Positions 50,418-58,673 of a stretch of DNA of 64,000 bases are shown here, piece by piece. The DNA comes from JACCWM01 sp040393065. GTDB taxonomy: Bacteria > Myxococcota_A > Bradymonadia > Bradymonadales > Bradymonadaceae. Under the pieces are notes generated by a model, which saw only the letters and a program-made list of their open reading frames with translations, ran no database searches and was not told the origin of the DNA. The translations under genes and the position numbers were made by a program. Position 1 is the first letter of the stretch; the number at the start of each line of letters is the position of its first letter. Where the stretch lies: contig JBEBUW010000002.1 in NCBI GenBank assembly GCA_040393065.1, forward strand, positions 35,818 through 99,817. The letters are read 5' to 3'.

Positions 50418-51287
50418 TCACTCCTTCCTAAACAATGTACCGATAGCCCTTACAAAAAGCTCAAGAAACTCAAGATCATAAAGCCCGTTCACCCGCATCC
50501 GCGTCGTCATCACTTCTCGCCAGATTCTGGCGCTTTCCCCCCCATTATAAGGTCGCTGCATGTTTAACTCGTGCACATGACGCTGCAACGCCAGCTCTCC
50601 CTGTAACCGCTCCTTCACATCACTGCGCTCCGCGCACCGCATACACCAGAATGTATCATCTACGGCCCAGGTTCTGTACCGATTCACGAGCATCTTACAG
50701 CCTGCGCACTCCACATCCGCCGGCCCCGCACCCGGCCTATGAGCACTCTCCGTCGTAGTACGTTGCCCGGCCTCCGAACGCCCCCGGTTCCTGTTCGAAC
50801 CCCAGTCACTCTCCGTACTCCAATCGTCCGCTGCCGGTGGTGCAATATAAAAATCCACCGTCCTCTGCTGCGACTCCCGCTGAACTGTTCGCGCATACGC
50901 CCCCATGGCCTCGCGCTCAAATCCATCCACCCAGATCCCCCGACAACTCGGACAGCGATCGAACTCTATCTCCCCGAAATGCACGATATGCATTCCACGG
51001 CCGTCGACCGGACAACCAAGCCCCAGACTTCGCTGACATGCCTCGCACTTGATCTGGCCGCCTGCATAAGAAAGCCGACAGTAGCGACACGTCACGGGCA
51101 ACTTTGCCGAGGCATCAAAAGCATCCTCAAAATCCTGAAGCTCAAACTGCTCGCCCAGCAAGCCATCAAATTCACCCGCATCCAGCCACAGGCCACCGCA
51201 TCGACCACAGAGGTCGACCTCAATGCCGTGGCTCGTATGCGTTTTCATTGCCTGCCGGCAAACTGGACAGATCCGCGCATTTTTCAT
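50418..51287 (-). CDS. Protein with TFIIB-like zinc ribbons, 289 aa
   Basis: Cytoplasmic protein with several CxxC pairs. zf-TFIIB-type units: CPVCRQAM...GIEVDLCGRCGGLWLDAGEFDGLL (about residues 7-45) and GRGMHIVHFGEIEFDRCPSCRGIWVDGFEREAM (about 97-128). Additional pairs are CRYCRLSY...CEACQRSL (about 66-88) and CAGCKML...WCMRCAERSD (about 195-222). A Ser/Arg/Gly-rich linker (about 150-190) splits the protein. The C-terminus is helical, with no signal or membrane segment. ATG 51287 has GGAG 7 bp upstream; the frame extends five codons. It lies 41 bp upstream of the PDZ lipoprotein gene. It may act as a nucleic-acid or protein-binding zinc protein; the target is unknown. Confidence 0.78.
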   Translation of the reverse strand: MKNARICPVCRQAMKTHTSHGIEVDLCGRCGGLWLDAGEFDGLLGEQFELQDFEDAFDASAKLPVTCRYCRLSYAGGQIKCEACQRSLGLGCPVDGRGMHIVHFGEIEFDRCPSCRGIWVDGFEREAMGAYARTVQRESQQRTVDFYIAPPAADDWSTESDWGSNRNRGRSEAGQRTTTESAHRPGAGPADVECAGCKMLVNRYRTWAVDDTFWCMRCAERSDVKERLQGELALQRHVHELNMQRPYNGGESARIWREVMTTRMRVNGLYDLEFLELFVRAIGTLFRKE

Positions 51288-51351
51288 GGTCACTCCATGC
51301 AAAACTACCGATTACAGTGCTTCACGGATCTATCCAGTCAACGCCCGGCTT

Positions 51352-52719
51352 TCAGCTCTCCAGCAGCCTGAGCATCTCCTCACGGCTAGAAAACTTAAAC
51401 TCTCGCACGCCGCGCTCACTCGCCTCACGCTTCTCCGCCTCTTCCAGAATCCGAACAGCGCCATAATCCACACTGGCAATATTCCTTTCTGAAAAATACC
51501 CGAGAAGCCTCTGCAATACATCCTCGATCTGAGCATCGCCCTGCGGCTTCTGCTCAAACTCACCATGCAAATAAGCAAGAATCTCGTCGCAGCCCTGCAC
51601 CGAATCGATGCGTGCCTTACCGACCAGCCCATCAGAAGCCCGACGTGCCCAGCCGACCACAAACGTATCCCACAACGGCGTTTCCGTTTCCGGATCGTAC
51701 ACCATATACCGCGGCCGCTCCGGATAACGTTCCCACGCATGCGGCACCGTCGCAAACTCTCCCCGACGCACCCGCGAAACCGGAATCCCCAGCGACGGCT
51801 CAATGCTATCGCCCACCGCAAAAATCACAGTGTCGCACGCGATCGTCTCAAACTCCCCGGTCATTTCCAGCCCCACCCAACCGTCTTCATTGGGCGGCAA
51901 AAGACGCGTTTTCTCGAACTTCATGCCCGAAACACGCCCTTCTGCATCGACCTCCACCGCGGCCGGACTGCGCAAAAACCGCATCTGAAACCGCGTATCA
52001 CTGGGCTTCTCAAGCGACGCGCCCTGAAACTTCAGCAATTCCGCCAACAACTGCTCCGGCTCCTGCTGAACTTCCAAAAGATTCGGGGAAATCGCCTCAA
52101 TTTCGCCCGCTACCTGCTCGGCATCCAGCGCTCCGGCAACCATCTTGAATTCTTTGTCCGTATACGCACGCTCTGCCGGCCCGCGCCGCGCCACGGCCGT
52201 TACCGTTTTCACACCGCGCTCGCAGATCATCCAGTGCACAATATCCATGCACACATTGCCAAGCCCGATGACGCAGACATGTTCGCCGATCGCAAACTCC
52301 TGCTCACTGTACGGCGGCAACTTATTATAGTGGTACACCAGATCTTTGGCGTGATAACTGCCCACCGCATCCTCGCCGGGCACCCCCAGCCAGCGCGTAC
52401 CCTGAGCGCCGACTGCTACCACAATCGCGTCAAATCCCATCGCACGCAGATCATCCAGGCTGATATCCGCATCAACGCCAACCTGCACATTGCCAAAATA
52501 ATGAATGTTCTCACGTGACAAAATCCCCGTGAAATACTTCCGAAGTCCATCCTTCATCTTGTACTTCGTCAGGTAAATCCCGTACTCGGCAAGTCCCCCG
52601 GGTTTGATATCACGATTCAAAATCACGACCTCATGGCCAGCCTTGGCCAGAGCTTCTGCAGCGTACAAACTGGCCGGACCTGCTCCGATCAGCGCTACCG
52701 TAAACTTCTTTTCTGTCAT
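51352..52719 (-). CDS. Ferredoxin-NADP+ reductase (adrenodoxin-reductase/FprA type)
   Basis: Flavoprotein that moves electrons between NADP(H) and ferredoxin. 455 aa from the ATG at 52719, the start that puts the FAD motif VALIGAGPASLYAAEALAKAGHEVVILNRD at residues 7-36. The NADP-binding motif is CVIGLGNVCMDIVHWM (about 155-170), and VFAVGDSIEPSLGIP (about 310-324) is typical of GltD-like reductases. GLAEYGIYLTKYKM (about 41-54) fits this class. GLVGKARIDSVQGC near 385 fits the family's end. A long C-terminal extension of about 70 residues is helical. The 5' leader is long and can fold into a multibranched RNA (52738-52856). GAGAAG lies about 9 bp before the ATG. Confidence 0.85.
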   Translation of the reverse strand: MTEKKFTVALIGAGPASLYAAEALAKAGHEVVILNRDIKPGGLAEYGIYLTKYKMKDGLRKYFTGILSRENIHYFGNVQVGVDADISLDDLRAMGFDAIVVAVGAQGTRWLGVPGEDAVGSYHAKDLVYHYNKLPPYSEQEFAIGEHVCVIGLGNVCMDIVHWMICERGVKTVTAVARRGPAERAYTDKEFKMVAGALDAEQVAGEIEAISPNLLEVQQEPEQLLAELLKFQGASLEKPSDTRFQMRFLRSPAAVEVDAEGRVSGMKFEKTRLLPPNEDGWVGLEMTGEFETIACDTVIFAVGDSIEPSLGIPVSRVRRGEFATVPHAWERYPERPRYMVYDPETETPLWDTFVVGWARRASDGLVGKARIDSVQGCDEILAYLHGEFEQKPQGDAQIEDVLQRLLGYFSERNIASVDYGAVRILEEAEKREASERGVREFKFSSREEMLRLLES

Positions 52720-52737
52720 TATTTTCACTTCTCTTCG

Positions 52738-52856
52738 TCGATTGCTTGAACATTTCCGCCAACACCATAAGGCGGTCGGCAAGTAGCTTTTGCTGCTGCC
52801 CCCATCGCACAAGGAAGGCTTTTGGGCAACGCACGCTACTTGCCCGGGCAATCGAT
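52738..52856 (-). ncRNA. Candidate structured 5' leader of the ferredoxin-NADP reductase gene
   Basis: Read 5'-3' on the minus strand. P1: TCGATTGC (52855-52848) pairs with GCAATCGA (52745-52738), 8 bp. Within it, P2: GGCAAGTAGC (52844-52835) pairs with GCTACTTGCC (52787-52778), 10 bp. P2 encloses GTTGCCC/GGGCAGC (7 bp with one G-U). P3 is CCGCC-ttatggtgtt-GGCGG (52774-52755). This gives a multibranched fold ending 18 bases before the ATG. It matches no riboswitch class I can recall. Alternatives are a nested inverted-repeat DNA element or chance. Confidence 0.4.
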
Positions 52857-52872
52857 GTACCACCACAGCCAC

Positions 52873-52896
52873 GGCTTTATTTCAACAGCCGTGTTC
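52873..52896. other. Hairpin, 7-bp perfect stem
   Basis: CACGGCT-ttatttcaac-AGCCGTG. It lies between the stop of the 52936 gene and the candidate leader. No T run follows, so it may be a weak terminator or part of the leader. Confidence 0.4.
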
Positions 52897-52935
52897 TGGC
52901 GGCATCTTTTTTAAAATAGTTTCTTACAAAAGAGA

Positions 52936-53964
52936 TTATTTCCCGCTGACTTCGTTGAACTCACTCATCATGGCCATCTGAAAAAGCGCGGCCGGGTTAA
53001 TCGCCAATCCGATATAACCGCTAAAGCCCAGCGAGTGCTGCAGATCTTCCTCGGCTTTCTTACGCTCGGCCGGCGAAAGCGACTGCCAGGTTTTAAACGT
53101 AGAGGCCGGCATCCGCGCCATGGCCACCGCCCCCGGGCCACCGCTCATCACCGCAAGATACGTCTCCATGCCCACTTCATTATTAGCAGCCGCGGCTTTT
53201 TTGGCTTCATCAAGACCCTTTTTATACTCGGCCGCAATTTCCGGCTGCTCCTTTAACACCAGCGCAATGGCCTCGTCCGAGTGCTTGTCCTCCAGCTTAT
53301 GCTGCTTGGCCATCATCTCTGTCGCCGCAATCGCTCCGGCAATTCGCAGCACACGTGAATAATGCTCCTCGTAGCCACCCTGCTTTCCGATATGCTCATC
53401 AAACGCCTCGGCCAACTGCGCCAGAGACGTCGTCAGTTTGCCCACGTTGCGTATCGCGCGCATCTGCTCAACCGTAGATTTATTCTTATTTCCGTCGAGC
53501 TTCTTCATTTCCTCAAGATTCTTCTCGTACTCTACGTAGGCTTTGTTCTTTTTCCACGTATCCGAAGACTTATGGAACGCATTGACCTCCGCCTTCGTCA
53601 GCGGCTTCGTCATATACGCTCGAACCTTGGCCTGATCTAAGGCGTCCTTACTGCTCCCTTTCGAACTTTTGCTCTGCGCGCTGCCCTTCGACGCGCTTTC
53701 CGACTTCTTTGCCGAACCCGGCGCCGAATCGGACGCGCTATCTCCCGATGGCCCGCTCCCGAAGCTGCTCACAACTTCGTTCCATGACTCGGCCTGAGTG
53801 CGGACCACAAAAAAACCCCCCACGACCAGAACGCCCAGCAGCACAACCGTCAAACAGCCGCACCCACCCAATACCCACAACCAGGGAAACTTCTTCTTTG
53901 CAGCCGGTCCACCCGGAACGCCGCCTTGAGGAACACCACCCTGCCCTTGATTTTGCATCGTCAT
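52936..53964 (-). CDS. Single-span membrane protein of unknown function, 342 aa
   Basis: No family recognised. A short Gly/Pro/Gln-rich N-terminus (residues 1-23) precedes one hydrophobic segment at about 28-54 (WLWVLGGCGCLTVVLLGVLVVGGFFVV), then a Ser/Lys/Gly/Ala-rich linker (about 67-108). The remainder (about 110-342) is a charged, mainly helical domain (RAYMTKPLTKAEVNAFHKSSDTWKKNKAYVEYEKNLEEMKKLDGNKNKSTVEQMRAIRNVGKLTTSLAQLAEAFDEHIG...). The Cys-Gly-Cys in the span is unusual. The large domain probably faces the periplasm. AGGAG lies 7 bp before the ATG. It shares no clear operon with the reductase gene after it. Confidence 0.7.
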   Translation of the reverse strand: MTMQNQGQGGVPQGGVPGGPAAKKKFPWLWVLGGCGCLTVVLLGVLVVGGFFVVRTQAESWNEVVSSFGSGPSGDSASDSAPGSAKKSESASKGSAQSKSSKGSSKDALDQAKVRAYMTKPLTKAEVNAFHKSSDTWKKNKAYVEYEKNLEEMKKLDGNKNKSTVEQMRAIRNVGKLTTSLAQLAEAFDEHIGKQGGYEEHYSRVLRIAGAIAATEMMAKQHKLEDKHSDEAIALVLKEQPEIAAEYKKGLDEAKKAAAANNEVGMETYLAVMSGGPGAVAMARMPASTFKTWQSLSPAERKKAEEDLQHSLGFSGYIGLAINPAALFQMAMMSEFNEVSGK

Positions 53965-54038
53965 TCTACACTCCTGCTGCTATTTCCTGAGAAGTTTCCC
54001 TGGCTCAAACCACAAATCACACAACAAACGATATCACT

Positions 54039-55871
54039 TCAAGGCTTCGCAGCCTGAACAAGCGCACGATACTCCGCAACATCACTCTCAATCGACGCAG
54101 CCGCATTTCTCCAGAATTCCTGCTGCGTCACATCCACACCCAGATAATGCGTGGCGATTTCTTCGACCGTCATGCGACCCGTATCCTCCAGCAAACTGTC
54201 CACAACGCGCGCAAAGGACGGCCCTTCCTCCTCCGCACGCGCGTACAATGCCTTCGAAAACAAATAACCGAACGTGTACGGGAAATTATAAAACGGCAAC
54301 TGCGAGATATAAAAATGCAGCTTCGATGCCCAGAAAAGCTCATCCACCGCATCCACACCGTCCCCGAACGCATCCCCGAAAATCTTCCGCGTTAGCTCAC
54401 ACAAAATATCTTCGTCCAGCTCACCCTCCGCACGCTTTTCATGCATCGCAAGCTCCAGACGATACCGCGCCGGCACGTCCATCAAAAACGCAACCGCGCG
54501 CTGCAGACGATCATCGAGCAAACGCAATTTCTCCTGCCCGGACACCTGCTTGAGCGCTGCTTCTTCCACCAGCGCTTCCGCCAGCGTGCTGGCCGTTTCC
54601 GCGAGCGTCATGGGAATTTCACACTCCGAAGGCGCCATATTGCGCATCACCCAGCCGTGATACCCGTGCCCCAGCTCGTGCGCCAGCGTCTGCACGCCCG
54701 ATGCGGTCCCGCCAAACGTCATAAAAATACGAATCTGCTTGGAAACCGGAAGCGTCGTACAATAACCGCCCTGCGCCTTACCGCTGCGGTCCTCCACTTC
54801 CACCCACTGCTCTACGAAGGCATGCTTGCAGAAATCCGCCATCGGCTGCGAAAACTTGCCGACCTGATCCACAATAAATTCCTGCGCCGCCTCGTAACTG
54901 ACCTTTTCCGTAGGACCAACACCTACCGGCGCCCCCAGATCATACCAGGCCAGCTTTTCCACCCCGAGATACGACGCCTTGAGCTGCAAATACTCGACCA
55001 GCAGCTCGCGATACGAAGCCGCCGCCGCATTCATCGCCTCAACCGTCTCACGCTGAATACGATTCACATGCAAAGGATGCGTCAACGCATCACCGCCCCG
55101 ACGACGATACAAGGTCTGTTCACTGCCAATGATCGAATTCAAGGCCGCCGCACATACCGGCGCCGCCGTTTTCCAGGCGTTCGCCAAACCTTCAAAGGCG
55201 CGACGCCGCACGTCACGATCCGGATCTTCCGCCAGGTTTTTTGCCTGCCCGACCGACATCACAGTCTTTTGCCCGTCGGCATCCTCGACCTCGACTTCCA
55301 GCCGCGCCGAAACCTGATCATACAGCTCGCCCCACGCATGCAGACCATCTCGATTCAGCTCTACCGCCAGCGCTTCCAGCGCCGGATCCATCGAGCCATC
55401 CGCATCGCGACGCATCTCACGCAGCACCAGATCCATCTGCGAAAGCTCTTCCAGCCCGTGAATCCGCGCAAACTCGGCATCGCTCAAACCACGCAGCCGC
55501 GCACGAACATCGACCATCATCGCGCCCAACTGCGTCACCGTCTCATTCAACAGCCCCGGCATTCGCAGCGCTCGCGGATCATCCGTCGCAGTCGATGCCA
55601 CACATCCCGCAAACGAATACGCCTCGCTCACGCGCTGCTCCAGACGACCGCAATCCAGCAAAAAACTCGCCCAGTTCTGCGCATCGGCATCCGTAAATTC
55701 CGGTGCTCCCGGCGAAACCAGTGCGCTTGCCCGCTTGCGCAGCTCCGCCAGATCCGTTTCAATCCTTTGCAATTCAGCCCGAAAATCGCCGGACTCCACG
55801 CCCCCCTTAAAAACGCTCTCCAGATCCCAGGCCGGATTCGATGTTGGAAAATTCTTATCTGCATTCAACAC
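54039..55871 (-). CDS. pepF: Oligoendopeptidase F (M3 family)
   Basis: Zinc oligopeptidase of the cytoplasm that breaks down peptides. 610 aa, the usual length for M3B. The active site is FGGTASGVQTLAHELGHGYHGWVMRNM, with HELGH at about residues 393-397 and the third ligand Glu in ETASTLAEALVEEAAL (about 420). The N-terminal part matches the PepF fold (NPAWDLESVFKGGVESGDFRAELQRIETDLAELRKRA). The C-terminal YISQLPFYNFPYTFGYLFSKALYARAEEEGPSFARVVDSLL is also typical. The start is GTG 55871, with AAGGG upstream. It stands alone, divergent from the BrxD-like operon. Confidence 0.93.
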   Translation of the reverse strand: MLNADKNFPTSNPAWDLESVFKGGVESGDFRAELQRIETDLAELRKRASALVSPGAPEFTDADAQNWASFLLDCGRLEQRVSEAYSFAGCVASTATDDPRALRMPGLLNETVTQLGAMMVDVRARLRGLSDAEFARIHGLEELSQMDLVLREMRRDADGSMDPALEALAVELNRDGLHAWGELYDQVSARLEVEVEDADGQKTVMSVGQAKNLAEDPDRDVRRRAFEGLANAWKTAAPVCAAALNSIIGSEQTLYRRRGGDALTHPLHVNRIQRETVEAMNAAAASYRELLVEYLQLKASYLGVEKLAWYDLGAPVGVGPTEKVSYEAAQEFIVDQVGKFSQPMADFCKHAFVEQWVEVEDRSGKAQGGYCTTLPVSKQIRIFMTFGGTASGVQTLAHELGHGYHGWVMRNMAPSECEIPMTLAETASTLAEALVEEAALKQVSGQEKLRLLDDRLQRAVAFLMDVPARYRLELAMHEKRAEGELDEDILCELTRKIFGDAFGDGVDAVDELFWASKLHFYISQLPFYNFPYTFGYLFSKALYARAEEEGPSFARVVDSLLEDTGRMTVEEIATHYLGVDVTQQEFWRNAAASIESDVAEYRALVQAAKP

Positions 55872-56234
55872 ATTATTCCCTTTGTTTTGGTTGAGATAAC
55901 TCGTTATAAATGAGAATCATCAAAAAAAATACAAGAAACGCTGGCTGCGACAATACCCTAATTTGAGAACATTGCGACCCTGCGAGCAGGAAATTTTATT
56001 CCACCCCGCTTGTTAATACCCGACATAAACACTGGCAATCCGTACAGGCGAGTTTAGCTTGTCCGGCGCTTGTCCAGGAGCTGGTTTTTTAGGGCAATGC
56101 TGAGCACCGCCATTTGACGCCGCACGGCAAAAGTCCTTACATAGCCCGGCAATACCCCCTCAAAGAATCCGGCTTGAGGCAATACTTCAATATTTACGAA
56201 CAAATACGCTATTTTCACTGTTGAGCAGGATACT
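55872..56234. other. Divergent intergenic region between pepF and the ATPase/helicase operon
   Basis: 363 bases without a gene. It must hold promoters for both directions. AGGAT lies 5 bp before the ATG at 56235, a weak ribosome-binding site. The segment 56190-56220 is AT-rich and fits a promoter region, but no consensus box is convincing. Confidence 0.5.
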
Positions 56235-57143
56235 ATGTCAAAAAATGATTCCCTCCAGACGCCCACTTCTTCCCGGCAACCAACCAGTCAGGATCCCGCC
56301 GCAGCGATCGTGCTCCAGATCGAACAGCTCACCGACCGTACCCGCGACGCGCTCAAAGAACTTCCCCGCGCCGAAAAGGCCCTCAAAAACCTTCACAAAT
56401 CCGGCCAGCTCGTACGCGGCGACGCTCTTAAAAAAGCCATCAAAGCCCTGGAAAAAGTAACCTTGAACAGCATCCAGGCCGATGACCAGCGCCTGGAAAT
56501 CATCACGGCCATCGAGCAACACACAGAGCAGCAGAAAAAAACAATCCGCACCCAATTCCTCGGTGAACTGACGGAAAAAACCTCGGCTCTTACCCAGCCG
56601 CTCCAAAAAATCGCGGAATCCCCGCTGACTTTTTATCTGCACCCGCTGACCATCGAAATCGACTTCGAACGCGAAAAAGTCACGATTTCCTACGCGCGCG
56701 AGCCCGTCGAAACCACCGACCTACATGCGCCTTCCGTGCTCGAAGCCTACCAGAAAACGCTCGACAACATCCGCAAAGACGCCATTTCCTCCGACATCTT
56801 TTTCGACCTTCTCTTGCAGGCATATCGCACTGTGCTCATCGCCCGCGGTGAAAAACCTGGCGAACGCGTCGACCTGGTTGACCTGCTCGTTCCCCTCTCC
56901 ATTCTCCAGGTCAACCGCAACGATTGGCGAAAAAAAGGCATCGCCGGCATCAAAGAATTTCCTCGCCACATGCTTGCCTACCAGCTCAATCGCCTGCGCA
57001 ACGACGGCTTGCTGGAGCGCGCTGGCATGCGATTGGAACTCGGCACAGCTACCGGCGGCAGTACCAAAGACAAACGCAACGTCCTCTTCGTTCCGAGCGC
57101 CCAGGCGGAAGGCCAATACTATCTTTCCATCCGGTTTACCTGA
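56235..57143 (+). CDS. First gene of the ATPase/helicase operon, unknown function, 302 aa
   Basis: No family recognised. Soluble, no signal peptide. Residues about 20-130 are a charged helical stretch, probably coiled coil (AAAIVLQIEQLTDRTRDALKELPRAEKALKNLHK and LEIITAIEQHTEQQKKTIRTQF). Residues about 135-165 form a beta-rich piece (YLHPLTIEIDFEREKVTISYAREPVETTDLHAP). The C-terminal 130 residues are mixed, with KEFPRHMLAYQLNRLRNDGLLERAGMRLELGTATGG, which reads like a winged-helix DNA-binding fold. It precedes the BrxD-like ATPase genes by 120 bp on the same strand, and its GC content matches theirs. I infer it is a structural or DNA-binding subunit of the same system. Confidence 0.7.
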   Translation: MSKNDSLQTPTSSRQPTSQDPAAAIVLQIEQLTDRTRDALKELPRAEKALKNLHKSGQLVRGDALKKAIKALEKVTLNSIQADDQRLEIITAIEQHTEQQKKTIRTQFLGELTEKTSALTQPLQKIAESPLTFYLHPLTIEIDFEREKVTISYAREPVETTDLHAPSVLEAYQKTLDNIRKDAISSDIFFDLLLQAYRTVLIARGEKPGERVDLVDLLVPLSILQVNRNDWRKKGIAGIKEFPRHMLAYQLNRLRNDGLLERAGMRLELGTATGGSTKDKRNVLFVPSAQAEGQYYLSIRFT

Positions 57144-57263
57144 TAGATTTTTCACAATTTCGCAGATTTTTTCATTTTCCAGGCAACATTTCGCAGACTT
57201 CTTCCGATAACTATAAGTAGTGCGTTTTAAACCCCTGACTAAAACTCCCATGATGAGATAACC

Positions 57264-58607
57264 ATGGTTGAAACACTTCCCAAAGCAACGTCCCCGGTCG
57301 ATGCCAATACCGAGCAAATGATCTGTCGACACATTCTGCAGCGCCTTGGCGAGAGCGGCCAGCCACCTGAATACGGCGTGCGTCGTATCAACGTGGGTAA
57401 CGAGAGTTACCTCAAAGTGCTCGAACATGAGTATTTTGAACACCAACTTCGCATGGGAGCCAGCTTCAAACTCGTGCAAGGCTACTTCGGCGGTGGCAAA
57501 ACACATTTCCTGTACTGCGTACGCGAACTTGCCTGGGATCGTGGATTCGCAACCTCGGTGGTCGAACTCTCCCCGACCGAATGTCCCTACGACGATAGCT
57601 TCAAGGTTTACGGCGCGGTCGTGCGCCGCATCGCCCTCAAACCGGCCTCGGTCCTCGGCTCACCAAGCTACGGACTAGGCGATTTGCTGCGCAACGTCGT
57701 CGATGACCGCATCGATTACGCTCTGGGCGCAGGCATGGCCAGCGAACAAGAACTCAACCGCGCTCGAAAAGCCGTTGATCACTGGCTGCTCACAACCGTT
57801 TCCCGCACGCCCTGCGAAAGCCATTCCTTTCGCCAGGCCATCGTCGGTTTCGCCCGCGCCTACCTCGACCAGAATTACGAACACGAACAACTCCTCGAAG
57901 CCTGGTTGCTCGGCGAACCTGTCCCTCAGGGCGATTTGAAAGAACTCGGCGTGTACGAGCAAATCACAAAAAGCAACGGCTTCACGATGATGCGCTGCCT
58001 CACGCAAATGATCGTCGGCCTGGGCATTCCCGGCACAGTTTTACTCTTCGACGAAGTCGACCGAAACCTCTCCGTCAGTGCCAAACGCAGCCAGATCATT
58101 GGCGACAACCTGCGCCAGGTCATCGATCTATGCGGCCGCCACCAGCTTCCCAACACCCTGTTCATGTACGCCGTGCCGCCGGAATTTATGCGCAACGTCG
58201 TGCCCGATTACCCCGCGCTCTACCAGCGACTGAAAAGCCCCGTGCCTTTGAGCGTGCGCAGCCCGCAGGCCGTGCTGATCGACCTGGAACGTCTCGATCT
58301 CGAACCCGTCGAGCTGCTCACACAGATCGGCGCACGCCTGATCGAAGTCTTTGAAACCGCACGCGGCGTCGAACTCAACCACGACCTCCAAACCAAAAAC
58401 GCCCGCGCACTCGCCATGGCCTGCGTCAACAGCTATTTCGAAGTCAACCACCGCCGCCTCTTTGTCAAAAACTGGGTGGACTACCTCTATCGCCAGCTCG
58501 TCGACGGCGAACATGAACTCACGCCCGACGCCGCCACCGACCTCGTACTCAAAGGCTACGAATCGCTCAGCCAGACGCCGGATGATGACGATTTCTCCGA
58601 CTTCTAA
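57264..58607 (+). CDS. BrxD-like P-loop ATPase (DUF2791 type), first copy
   Basis: P-loop ATPase, 447 aa, resembling the BREX BrxD family (DUF2791). Walker A is GYFGGGKTHFLYCVRELAW (residues 73-91) with the K-T-H ending typical of this family. Walker B is TVLLFDEVDRNLSV (258-271). NVGNESYLKVLEHEYFEHQLRMGASFKLVQ (about 43-72) precedes Walker A as in BrxD, where a short linker and helical pair lead into the P-loop. The C-terminus is acidic (QTPDDDDFSDF). Start ATG 57264; GATGAGATAACC precedes it. The next gene, 66 bp away, is a second ATPase of the same type, followed by an Lhr-type helicase. The pair may form a hetero-oligomer. Confidence 0.8.
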   Translation: MVETLPKATSPVDANTEQMICRHILQRLGESGQPPEYGVRRINVGNESYLKVLEHEYFEHQLRMGASFKLVQGYFGGGKTHFLYCVRELAWDRGFATSVVELSPTECPYDDSFKVYGAVVRRIALKPASVLGSPSYGLGDLLRNVVDDRIDYALGAGMASEQELNRARKAVDHWLLTTVSRTPCESHSFRQAIVGFARAYLDQNYEHEQLLEAWLLGEPVPQGDLKELGVYEQITKSNGFTMMRCLTQMIVGLGIPGTVLLFDEVDRNLSVSAKRSQIIGDNLRQVIDLCGRHQLPNTLFMYAVPPEFMRNVVPDYPALYQRLKSPVPLSVRSPQAVLIDLERLDLEPVELLTQIGARLIEVFETARGVELNHDLQTKNARALAMACVNSYFEVNHRRLFVKNWVDYLYRQLVDGEHELTPDAATDLVLKGYESLSQTPDDDDFSDF

Positions 58608-58673
58608 TGCCTGACTCCTTGTCTCTCGTTGCCCCACACACGTTCACGCCGACGTCTCCTCAAGGATGCATCC

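Noticed and set aside
52738..52856. Integron attC site or tRNA
   Set aside because: There are no RYYYAAC/GTTRRRY ends for attC, and no T-loop GTTCGA or anticodon arm for a tRNA.
54441..55913. 490-codon + strand frame
   Set aside because: Antisense to pepF; Arg/His-rich shadow.
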